From the NCBI GenBank assembly GCA_002493305.1, contig DKYJ01000051.1, positions 1-42,019 on the forward strand: a stretch of 42,019 nucleotides of DNA, read 5' to 3'. Origin of the DNA: Clostridiales bacterium UBA7103. GTDB lineage: Bacteria; Bacillota; Clostridia; Oscillospirales; Oscillospiraceae. Numbering within the stretch: the first letter of the stretch is position 1; each line of letters starts with the position of its first letter. The notes below the pieces were generated by a model. The model worked only from the letters and a program-made list of their open reading frames with translations. It ran no database searches and was not told the DNA's origin. The position numbers and the translations under genes are program-made. This document shows positions 32,105 to 39,490 of this stretch, piece by piece.

Positions 32105-33911
32105 AACCTTTGGCTGGATTCAAGATGGTGGCTCTTTCGCAAATCTAAAGCGGGTTATAAATGCGATTATTCCAGACTCACATCTTAATCGTGAGCTTAG
32201 GGAGACTATGATTCCTCGGTTTGTTCCCGAAAGATTTGGACAGGCAGAACTCATCGAGGCAATAACAGACAACCGGTGCAATTGCGTTCCCTATGATTTA
32301 TTTAAAGGATATGGCAGTAGCAAACAACTTAATATAGAAGAAAATATATCTATGTTTGGATACCGCATAGAACAAGCTCAGCGTATAGTTGAAAGAGGTG
32401 GCCGGGGAAATGCTGCGTGCACAGGAATTGCGCAAATTGCAATCCCTGCTCAGAAGAGACTGCCCAATGGTCAAGCCAAGCCCTATCAAGGAGATTGGCA
32501 AGCTGAAAGTTTTATTCGGTGGGGCGTTTCCCTTGGTTTTATTGATTATGATCCCCGAAACGATACCTGTAAGGTATCCAACTTAGGTATCCGATTTGCT
32601 GAATCCGACAATAACAGCGATGAAGAAAAAGAGATTATTGGTGAAGCGTTGATTTCGTACCCACCCGCTTGTAGAGTCCTTGAATTGCTCTCGCAGCAAA
32701 ACCATTTAACTAAATTTGAGATTGGCCGGCAATTGGGATTTATCGGTGAAGCAGGATTTACTTCTGTATCCCAAGCTCTATATGTTGGTGGAATCAGCAC
32801 AGCTGCAACCTCCACTGAAAAAGAAAAAATTCGACGGAATTTTGAGGGAAGCAGTGACAAATATGCACGAATGATTGCCAGCTGGCTCTGCCAAATCGGT
32901 TGGGTGGCAAGAGTTGGAAAAGAAGTAACGGAGAGTTATCTAGGTAGTCTTTATACCGTTAAAATTGGTCAAAGCTATATGTTGACACAAAGAGGATACA
33001 GAAATTTAAATAGAATCCGTGGCGGGGCAAGACATGGCAGATCAGCAAAGAGAGTATTTTGGAATATGCTCGCAACCGCAGCGCCGGATGCTAATTATTT
33101 AAGAAATCGTAGATACTATACAATTCAAGCAATCAAGTCAAGCAGGAAAACAATTGAGCAAATAAAATCATATTTGTCACGAAATTCGTTTGAAGTTAAC
33201 GATGCAACAATAATTGATGATATAGACAACTTCATTTCTATTGGTTTGCAAGTTGATAGAACGCAAACAGGATACTTAATAAAAGATGAAATCTCTTGTT
33301 TGGAAATTCCCGTTGAAGCAGTAGCAATCACGCGCCAAGACACTCTATCAACAATTAAAGAACACCTCAGGGATAGTTTGCGTTTCGTTAATCACAGATA
33401 TCTGGCATTGCTCGACTTATCTTATAACGGTACTGCCAACAGAGAATTTGAAATTGAAACCATGTCGCTTTTGACAGACGAACTTGCATATCAAGGGCTA
33501 CATCTTGGAGGTTCTCGCCGACCTGATGGGTTGTTCTATATGGACAGAAAGGGTGTTATTGTTGATACGAAAGCGTATTCAGCAGGATATAGCCTTCCCA
33601 TCTCTCAGGCTGATGAAATGATCAGATATATAGAAGAAAATAGGGATAGGGGAAATCTGAATCCTAATTTATGGTGGACACATTTTGACAATAATATTGA
33701 TTCTTATAGTTATTTGTTTGTCTCCTCAGAATTTGTAGGTCAATTTAGAGAAAAGATTCAGCATATCAAAAATAGGACAAATTATGACGGAAGCGTTATC
33801 AGTTCTAAAAATTTATTACTTTTAGCTGAAAGTATTCTTTCACACACAATCACTTATGAAGATTCTTTTAATTTAATCAGATGTAATGACGAAGTAATCA
33901 TCAATATGTAA
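32097..33911 (+). CDS. FokI-like type IIS restriction endonuclease
   Basis: Cuts DNA at a fixed distance from an asymmetric site. The 604-residue protein resembles R.FokI along its whole length as I recall that sequence. The start RTFGWIQDGGSFANLKRV leads the recognition region, which also has FIRWGVSLGFIDY, HLTKFEIGRQLGFIGEAGFTS and FEGSSDKYARMI. The C-terminal cleavage domain holds the PD-(D/E)xK residues Asp477 (RRPDG), Asp490 and Lys492 (VDTKAYSAGY). Asp506 and Arg510 in QADEMIRY match the FokI dimer-interface pair Asp483/Arg487. All catalytic residues are intact, so it should be active. Specificity is probably GGATG or close, but recognition-loop residues differ. Confidence 0.95.
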   Translation: MSRTFGWIQDGGSFANLKRVINAIIPDSHLNRELRETMIPRFVPERFGQAELIEAITDNRCNCVPYDLFKGYGSSKQLNIEENISMFGYRIEQAQRIVERGGRGNAACTGIAQIAIPAQKRLPNGQAKPYQGDWQAESFIRWGVSLGFIDYDPRNDTCKVSNLGIRFAESDNNSDEEKEIIGEALISYPPACRVLELLSQQNHLTKFEIGRQLGFIGEAGFTSVSQALYVGGISTAATSTEKEKIRRNFEGSSDKYARMIASWLCQIGWVARVGKEVTESYLGSLYTVKIGQSYMLTQRGYRNLNRIRGGARHGRSAKRVFWNMLATAAPDANYLRNRRYYTIQAIKSSRKTIEQIKSYLSRNSFEVNDATIIDDIDNFISIGLQVDRTQTGYLIKDEISCLEIPVEAVAITRQDTLSTIKEHLRDSLRFVNHRYLALLDLSYNGTANREFEIETMSLLTDELAYQGLHLGGSRRPDGLFYMDRKGVIVDTKAYSAGYSLPISQADEMIRYIEENRDRGNLNPNLWWTHFDNNIDSYSYLFVSSEFVGQFREKIQHIKNRTNYDGSVISSKNLLLLAESILSHTITYEDSFNLIRCNDEVIINM

Positions 33912-33922
33912 AGATTTATTGC

Positions 33923-33981
33923 GAACTGCACCCCGCTTATTGGCTGGTATATCATACGATCCAATAAGCGGGGTGCAGTTC
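33923..33981. repeat. 21-bp perfect inverted repeat at the right edge of the island
   Basis: Positions 33923-33943 are the exact reverse complement of 33961-33981, around a 17-nt spacer that itself contains GTAT/ATAC. It lies between the convergent ends of the endonuclease gene (stop 33911) and asnA (stop 34006). It can act as a terminator on either strand. The arm start GAACTGCACCCC also resembles, from memory, some insertion-sequence ends, so a miniature element remnant is possible. No target-site duplication is obvious. Confidence 0.85.
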
Positions 33982-34005
33982 AAGTAGACAGTCTTTTTTA
34001 ATTTC

Positions 34006-35019
34006 TCACAGCAGCATGACACCCGCGGCGGCGCAGGTACTGATGGTATCATCGTCCCAGATGGAGGCCTGGACCTCGCCAATGTGCGCCTTACCAAGCA
34101 GAAGCATGGAGAGCCTCGACTGGCCTATTCCGCCGCCGATGGTCAGCGGAAGCTCGCCGTTCAAAAGGGCCTTGTGGTAAGGCAGCTCGCGGCGTTCGTC
34201 ATGGCCGGAGAGGCGAAGCTGCCTGTCGAGAGCCTCCGGGTCGACGCGGATACCCATGGAGGACACCTCAAAGGCACAGCCCAACAGCTCGTTATAAACC
34301 ATGATGTCTCCGTTGAGCGCCCAGTCGTCATAGTCCGGCGCGCGGCCGTCATGGGACTTACCGGACTTGAGCGCACCGCCGATGCCGATGATAAAGGCCG
34401 TACCGTGCTCCTTGAGATAGGCGTTCTCCCTCTCCTTGGGCGTAAGCTCCGGGTAGCTGTCCTCAAGCTGCTGGGCGGTGACAAAGGACACCCGGCGGTT
34501 GAGCTTCGGCAGACGCTGGAGCTGGGGGTAGATAGCCTGAATAGTGTCCTGCGTGTCGCATATGGCGGTGACGATATCCATTACCGTGAGCTTGAGATAG
34601 TCAAGATTGCGGTTTTCCGGCAGGATGACCTTCTCCCAGTCCCACTGGTCGACATACACCGAGTGCAGGTTATCAAGCTCGTCCTCATCCCGGCGGATGG
34701 CGTTCATATCAGTATAAATGCCCTTGCCGGGATAAAAACCGTAGCGCTTGAGGGCAAGGCGCTTCCACTTGGCCAGAGACTGCACCACCTCTGCCTGATG
34801 ATTCGAGCGAAGAATTTCAAAGCTCACAGGGCGCTCATAGCCGTTGAGGTTATCGTTAAGCCCGGATTCTTTATCAACAAAAAGCGGCGCGGACACGCGG
34901 TAAAGGTTCAAAAGCGCGCCGAGTCTGTCCTCAAACAGGCGCTTCAAGAGGCTGATCGCTTTCTGGGTGTCATAAACTGAGAGGGGGCTTTTGTAGCCCT
35001 GCGGGATCGTTGTTTTCAT
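34006..35019 (-). CDS. asnA: Aspartate-ammonia ligase (asparagine synthetase A)
   Basis: Makes asparagine from aspartate, ammonia and ATP. The 337-residue protein has the class II aminoacyl-tRNA-synthetase-like fold of AsnA. Landmarks: GYKSPLSVYDTQKAI at the start, APLFVDKESGLNDNLNGYERPVSF, VDQWDWEKV, RAPDYDDWALNGDI and GGGIGQSRLSMLLL. I chose the ATG at 35019, preceded by GGAGA; the longer frame has no similarity to the family. The upstream leader folds into several stem-loops (35060-35167). Confidence 0.96.
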   Translation of the reverse strand: MKTTIPQGYKSPLSVYDTQKAISLLKRLFEDRLGALLNLYRVSAPLFVDKESGLNDNLNGYERPVSFEILRSNHQAEVVQSLAKWKRLALKRYGFYPGKGIYTDMNAIRRDEDELDNLHSVYVDQWDWEKVILPENRNLDYLKLTVMDIVTAICDTQDTIQAIYPQLQRLPKLNRRVSFVTAQQLEDSYPELTPKERENAYLKEHGTAFIIGIGGALKSGKSHDGRAPDYDDWALNGDIMVYNELLGCAFEVSSMGIRVDPEALDRQLRLSGHDERRELPYHKALLNGELPLTIGGGIGQSRLSMLLLGKAHIGEVQASIWDDDTISTCAAAGVMLL

Positions 35020-35059
35020 ATTATCTCCATTCTGCCGCTCATGAACTGTACAGAAATTG

Positions 35060-35167
35060 AACATCTACATCTGCGGCAAAATGGAGATGTTTGGCATGTA
35101 CCGCGGTTGCCGCTTTAGCGGCGAGCGGTACGCCAATTTTAATACTTGTATGCGATTTATCGCATAC
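35060..35167 (-). promoter_or_regulatory. Structured leader upstream of asnA
   Basis: Three hairpins lie between the DUF4364 gene end and asnA. The first is AACATCT (35060-35066) with AGATGTT (35085-35091). The second is a large one with GGC, GTACCGC and GCCGCT arms (35093-35114) pairing with AGCGGC, GCGGTAC and GCC (35117-35134). The third is GTATGCGAT/ATCGCATAC (35148-35167). None is followed by a T-run on the minus strand. No T-box consensus was found. Role (processing, attenuation or protein site) is open. Confidence 0.5.
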
Positions 35168-35188
35168 ACTACCTTTTAAATTGGTTTA

Positions 35189-35710
35189 TTATTTCTCCTC
35201 CGTGAGCAGCGCGGCGATATCCTGATATATCGCCTCCGCCCTGCGGCGAAAGCTCTTTTCGATTTGCCTTGCCTGATCCTCCCCGGTGCAGAGCAGGCGC
35301 AGGTGCATGACCTCACCCTTCCCGTCGGACATGGCAAGCTCCACCATACAGCCGCTCTCGGTGTCCTCGTGCCTCGCGGTGAGCATGGCGGCTCGGCTGA
35401 GCCGTTCAGCCACCGGAGCGAGGAGCTTGGAGGCCTTGGCGCGCACAGAGAAAGGAAGACTGCTCTCCACAGCGTCGGCATTTTTAGCGCCCTTGCCGGT
35501 TATGCGGTAACCCTCATCGTCCTCGGTCACATGGCCGGTGTCCACAAGCTCACTCAGGCAATCGGAATAGTCAAAGTAGCCTATTCCCCCGTCGCACTGG
35601 CAAAGCTCCTGAAGGGTCTCAGGCTCCACAGTATAGGGCAGGCGGCGCAGAATATATAAAATGAGGATCTTGATATCCAGCTTTTCATGAATAAAGCCAA
35701 AATTGTCCAT
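35189..35710 (-). CDS. DUF4364 protein (winged-helix-like)
   Basis: A 173-residue cytoplasmic protein with the DUF4364 start FIHEKLDIKILILYILRRLP and following elements LQELCQCDGGIGYFDYSDCLSELVDTGHV and YRITGKG. The first half looks like a winged helix, suggesting DNA binding; this is family-level inference, and targets are unknown. I chose the ATG at 35710 with GGAGG upstream rather than the longer frame. It is frequent in Clostridia genomes, often as a single gene. asnA lies downstream on the same strand, 169 nt away. Confidence 0.8.
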   Translation of the reverse strand: MDNFGFIHEKLDIKILILYILRRLPYTVEPETLQELCQCDGGIGYFDYSDCLSELVDTGHVTEDDEGYRITGKGAKNADAVESSLPFSVRAKASKLLAPVAERLSRAAMLTARHEDTESGCMVELAMSDGKGEVMHLRLLCTGEDQARQIEKSFRRRAEAIYQDIAALLTEEK

Positions 35711-35909
35711 TTTCTGTCCTCCCTGCGGCAGTTTTTGAGGTTTTGCGCGGGCAGCGCCTGCTTCCTGCGGCATAACCTGTAAATATTATACTTCAATGCG
35801 CTGTTTTTTCAAGTCAAAAATTAACACAATTGCCAGTTAGGCGCATAAACTGTACTGAAGCAGGCAGACGCTAAGGCTCTGCTTTAGTTTAGAAACAGGA
35901 GGTATAACT

Positions 35910-36701
35910 ATGGCCGATAGAGTTGTGCCGGGGCCTGTGGAAAGCTCTGCAAGCATCCGCGAGGCCGTATGCATCAATACCAGAAAGATTTACGACTCAT
36001 GCAAGGATAAGGATTGCGTCGACGATCTGCGTGTGTACCCCACGGCAACATCTCAGAGCTACATAGACAATGCCCTGAGCATTCGCCCCAAGTCGGCGGA
36101 GCTTCTCTATGTGGCGGTGAATGTTGAGCCGATAAGCTTCAACCGCGGCTACTACACCGTGGATTGCAGCTATTTCTACCGGGTCACCGGCGAGACCTTC
36201 CCCGCCGGGGAGATATGCACGGGGCTTGCAGTATTTGACAAGCGGGTCATGCTTTTCGGCAGCGAGGGCAGCGTAAAAACCTTCTCCTCAGACAGCGCCG
36301 TCCCCGCCTTCACCGGCACGGATTCGCCCATCGCGGTGGTCAATTCCGTTGATCCCATCGCCCTGCATATGTGCCTTGCAGACCCCAACTGCGGCTGCCC
36401 CGCAGACATCGAGCAGCGCAGCATACCGGACTTCATCGCCGCCCAGTTTGCCGAGGAACTGATACTCGCCAGCCCCGGCCGCCGCTGGTACGCCACCATC
36501 GGGCAGTTCAGCATCATTCGCCTTGAGCGGGACACCCAGCTGCTCATTCCCGCCTACGACTACTGTATGCCGGATAAGGAATGCCCCGGCAACTCCGAAG
36601 ACGATCCCTGCGCGCTTTTCGGGCGTATCCGCTTCCCCGTGGAGGAGTTCTTCCCTCCCGACAGCGTCTGTGCCTGTGAGGACTACAAAAGCATGGTATA
36701 A
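35910..36701 (+). CDS. Conserved-looking Cys-rich protein of unknown function
   Basis: I do not recognise a named family. The 263-residue protein has no signal peptide or membrane segment. It is rich in Cys, often paired with Asp: VCINTRKIYDSCKDKDCVDDLRVY (15-38), CLADPNCGCPADI (about 157-169), YDYCMPDKECPGNSEDDPCALFG (about 219-241) and SVCACEDY near the C-terminus. The REAVCINTRKIYDSCKDKDC opening resembles segments I associate with spore-coat or DUF3794-type proteins of Clostridia, only weakly. A strong AGGAGG site precedes the ATG and a perfect terminator follows, so it is a single-gene unit. Confidence 0.75.
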   Translation: MADRVVPGPVESSASIREAVCINTRKIYDSCKDKDCVDDLRVYPTATSQSYIDNALSIRPKSAELLYVAVNVEPISFNRGYYTVDCSYFYRVTGETFPAGEICTGLAVFDKRVMLFGSEGSVKTFSSDSAVPAFTGTDSPIAVVNSVDPIALHMCLADPNCGCPADIEQRSIPDFIAAQFAEELILASPGRRWYATIGQFSIIRLERDTQLLIPAYDYCMPDKECPGNSEDDPCALFGRIRFPVEEFFPPDSVCACEDYKSMV

Positions 36702-36705
36702 ACAA

Positions 36706-36737
36706 CAAAAAGCAGAGGGTTTACCCTCTGCTTTTTG
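36706..36737. terminator. Bidirectional intrinsic terminator
   Basis: A perfect 15-bp stem (36706-36720 with 36723-36737) has A and T runs in its outer part. It lies between the convergent ends of the Cys-rich protein gene and the thioesterase gene. Confidence 0.9.
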
Positions 36738-36800
36738 CTTTGCTGCGCTTTAATTGAGCCTTTTTTTGCCACGGTTCTTATCATTTCCCAGAACTATAAC

Positions 36801-37556
36801 CTATCTTTTTATCAGCGTACCGTTCAAAATGAACGCCGGGCTATCCGCATTATAGCCACTGAAGGAAAACGCGCTGTCTTCAATGCGCAGCTCCGTGTCC
36901 ACCACAGTCTCCGGGCGTATCTCCTGCATAAAAGATATGCAGAAGGAGCCAATGGCATAATGCCGCAATACAGATATGCCCAGAGCGTTGCAGCACCAGT
37001 CCATATAATGAACATGGTTTACATGACCGTTTATATCCAAGTCCGTGTATACTGGGCGCAGGGCGTTTTTCTTCGGCGCAGAGAGAAGCTCCTCCGCAGC
37101 CTTTGGCAGCTCCGTGCGGCATACGCCATCCGTCACCGGTATCTTCTCTGCTATATCAGGGACATAGGAAACGCGTCTCGATGAGGCGTCCATCAAATTC
37201 CATACGGAGCTTCCCTCCCCTACGGTCTTTCCCGCTTGGTCAACAAACAGGAATTTCCACGGGAACAGCAGCTTTACGGCAGGGAGCGCAAATGCCTGAA
37301 CAGTCAGCTCCTCACCGAGCCTTGGAATACGCTTTAGCGTAACGTTCACTCTGGAAACGACCCACAGCTTTCCCTTTTCAAGCAGATCAGTACAGCCAAT
37401 TCCCAGATTTTCCCGGCCATAGTGCGTGGCTGACTGCATAGCAGTCAGCGTGGCGCCGGGTCTCCATGTGCCCATCATATCGCAGGCATCAGGCCCTATC
37501 GCAATTGTTGCGTATGTGGCATTTCCCTCAAAGGTCAGATCACTGTTTCTCGGCAT
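36801..37556 (-). CDS. Acyl-ACP thioesterase-family double-hotdog hydrolase
   Basis: Releases a free acid from an acyl thioester. The 251-residue protein has two hotdog domains. The second carries the family motif TDLDINGHVNHVHYMDWC, with the Asp/Asn/His residues of FatA-like catalysis. The first has MMGTWRPGATLTAMQSATHYG and LWVVSRVNVTLKRIP. The start is unsettled: the ATG at 37556 has only a weak GAG site, and a GTG at 37568 is the alternative. It lies 24 nt (12 nt for the GTG) after the dctM stop, so it belongs to TRAP operon 2. Acyl-ACP or acyl-CoA could be the substrate. Confidence 0.85.
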   Translation of the reverse strand: MPRNSDLTFEGNATYATIAIGPDACDMMGTWRPGATLTAMQSATHYGRENLGIGCTDLLEKGKLWVVSRVNVTLKRIPRLGEELTVQAFALPAVKLLFPWKFLFVDQAGKTVGEGSSVWNLMDASSRRVSYVPDIAEKIPVTDGVCRTELPKAAEELLSAPKKNALRPVYTDLDINGHVNHVHYMDWCCNALGISVLRHYAIGSFCISFMQEIRPETVVDTELRIEDSAFSFSGYNADSPAFILNGTLIKR

Positions 37557-37580
37557 AACTTTTCTCACACTAATTGTTCA

Positions 37581-38858
37581 TCAGTACAAGCCGGGGATAA
37601 GGAAAGGAACGTATGTCATGATCAGCAGCAGCACTGCCATATACGCAAAATAGGGCTTACCCTCGCCAAGGAACTCCTTAAGGCTGCAGCCTGTCACTCC
37701 GCACGTAGCGAACATGACCGTACCCATCGGAGGCGTAATGCAGCCAACGGCAAGGTTGAGCGTGAATACCATTCCGAAGTGAATGGGGTCTATCCCATAG
37801 CTTGCAGCGATCGGAGCGAGCAGCGGCGCAAGAATTATTGTGGCGGCGCATCCCTCCATAAACATACCCACAACAAGGAGCATCAGGTTTATGATTATCA
37901 GGAATACGTACTTATTGGATATGACGGAGAGCATGATAGCGGAAATAGCTTGCGGCACCTGTTCCTTGGTAAGTATCCAGGAGTACATGGAGGAGGTGCC
38001 GACGATCAGCAGAACCATGCCTATCGTAACTCCCGCTTCCCGCGTGGCGCTGAAAAACTTTTTCCAATTCAGTTCCTTATAGGCCACTCCCAACACTATT
38101 GCATAAGCAACTGCTATCGCGCCTGCTTCGGACGGAGTCGCAATGCCGACACGGATGCTGCCTATAATAATAACGGGAAGGAAAAGCGAGGGGAAGGATC
38201 TTTTTATAGACGCCTTCAGGCGGCCCGGCTCAAGCTTTGTCGTCCTCAGGGGAACATAGCCGCGCTTCTTGGAGATAAGCTTTGTAAACCACATCATGGA
38301 AGCGCAGGTGAAGATTCCGAAAATCAGGCCCCAGGTAAAGAGTTTACCGATCGAAACACCCGCCATAGTGCCATAAAGGATCATGCCTATCCCGGGCGGT
38401 ATAAGAGGCGTGATAAGCGATGAAAAGGCGGTAATAACGGAGGAGAAGCCATTGCTCATTCCACTTTTATTCATGGACGGCACAAGGATTTTTGCCTCCA
38501 TGGCAGCGTCGGCAACCGATGAGCCACTCATTCCGCCCATGACCGTTGACAGCAGAATATTCGTCTGCGCAAGGCCGCCGTAAATACGCCCTGTGACCAG
38601 ACTGCAAAACTCAACCAGCCGCTCCGTAACGCCGCAATAGTTAAACAACACACCCGCGAATATGAAGAAGGGACAGGCCAAAATAGAAACGCTCTCCATG
38701 CCGGAGGTGATCCTCTGTGCCGCTATCACGATATCCACATTTGGGTTCAGTATAAAGTATATGACCGAGCCAAGGAAGACCGATGAAAAAACGGGAACCT
38801 TAAAGAAGATCAGAACAATTGTAATAATAGTTGCAATGGCAACATAGTTACTTATCAT
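37581..38858 (-). CDS. TRAP transporter large permease (DctM-type), cluster 2
   Basis: A 425-residue multi-helix permease of an ion-driven organic acid importer. Landmarks include MGGMSGSSVADAAMEAKILVPSM, ITPLIPPGIGMILYGTM and the late LNLAVGCITPPMGTVMFATCGVTG. The start ATG overlaps the dctQ stop by 4 nt, so the two are coupled. It diverges clearly from the cluster 1 permease, so a different substrate is likely. Confidence 0.93.
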   Translation of the reverse strand: MISNYVAIATIITIVLIFFKVPVFSSVFLGSVIYFILNPNVDIVIAAQRITSGMESVSILACPFFIFAGVLFNYCGVTERLVEFCSLVTGRIYGGLAQTNILLSTVMGGMSGSSVADAAMEAKILVPSMNKSGMSNGFSSVITAFSSLITPLIPPGIGMILYGTMAGVSIGKLFTWGLIFGIFTCASMMWFTKLISKKRGYVPLRTTKLEPGRLKASIKRSFPSLFLPVIIIGSIRVGIATPSEAGAIAVAYAIVLGVAYKELNWKKFFSATREAGVTIGMVLLIVGTSSMYSWILTKEQVPQAISAIMLSVISNKYVFLIIINLMLLVVGMFMEGCAATIILAPLLAPIAASYGIDPIHFGMVFTLNLAVGCITPPMGTVMFATCGVTGCSLKEFLGEGKPYFAYMAVLLLIMTYVPFLIPGLY

Positions 38859-39352
38859 TTTGCGCCGTCTCCTTTCCCGAAATACTTTGACACAGATTCA
38901 ATGCCATTAAAAACATGGTTTACAACCATCATCCCGCAGCTGGCGACGACCACCCCGTAAATATAGAACTTGGGTATTTTCAGCATAGTCGTAGTCTGTC
39001 CGGAAGATAAGAACTTCATCGTCCGGTCAAGCTCCAGCTTGAATATCAGGCAGAGCGATATCATTACCAATATCCACACGATGACCTCAACGACCCTCTG
39101 TATTTTTTCAGGCAGCGCATTTGTCAAAAGGTCTATTGCTATATGGCCGCGTTCACGGAAAGCAATGCTGGCGCCCGAGAAAACAGACCAGACCAGCAGC
39201 ATCATCTGGATCTCCTCAGTCCAGCCAAAGGGCTTGCCTATAACATATCGCATAAATACCGCGACAACAGTCAAGGCAACGAGAGCCACCAGGCATAATG
39301 AGAAGAACGTAAGTTCGACGCTATCTGTGGCTTTGCGAATTTTACCCAACAT
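38855..39352 (-). CDS. TRAP transporter small permease (DctQ-type), cluster 2
   Basis: Four-helix partner of the large permease, 165 residues from the ATG at 39352, which has GGAG 8 nt upstream. The longer frame runs through the intercistronic hairpin and was rejected. Family-typical RYVIGKPFGWTEEIQMMLLVW and FRERGHIAIDLLTNALP are visible. It overlaps dctM by 4 nt. Confidence 0.9.
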   Translation of the reverse strand: MLGKIRKATDSVELTFFSLCLVALVALTVVAVFMRYVIGKPFGWTEEIQMMLLVWSVFSGASIAFRERGHIAIDLLTNALPEKIQRVVEVIVWILVMISLCLIFKLELDRTMKFLSSGQTTTMLKIPKFYIYGVVVASCGMMVVNHVFNGIESVSKYFGKGDGAK

Positions 39353-39394
39353 GATCAATTCTCCATACAAATTAAGATAATGCAAGTAGCCGAA

Positions 39395-39433
39395 GGAGCT
39401 GTATATCGGCTGTTGCTGCCGATATACAGCTTC
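39395..39433 (-). other. Intercistronic stem-loop between dctP and dctQ, cluster 2
   Basis: AGCTGTATATCGGC (39397-39410) pairs perfectly with GCCGATATACAGCT (39418-39431), loop 7 nt, with two G-T pairs outside. It lies at the same operon position as the cluster 1 stem-loop, though the sequence is unrelated. Confidence 0.75.
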
Positions 39434-39490
39434 CAATAGTTAATATCTACCGGGTTAACATCTACCGTACATTTGGCTTATGAGCGGGCA

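Noticed and set aside
35020..35188. T-box riboswitch before asnA
   Set aside because: The sequence GGCAACCGCGGTAC looks superficially similar but the GGGTGG-type T-box core and specifier loop are missing, and no terminator follows.
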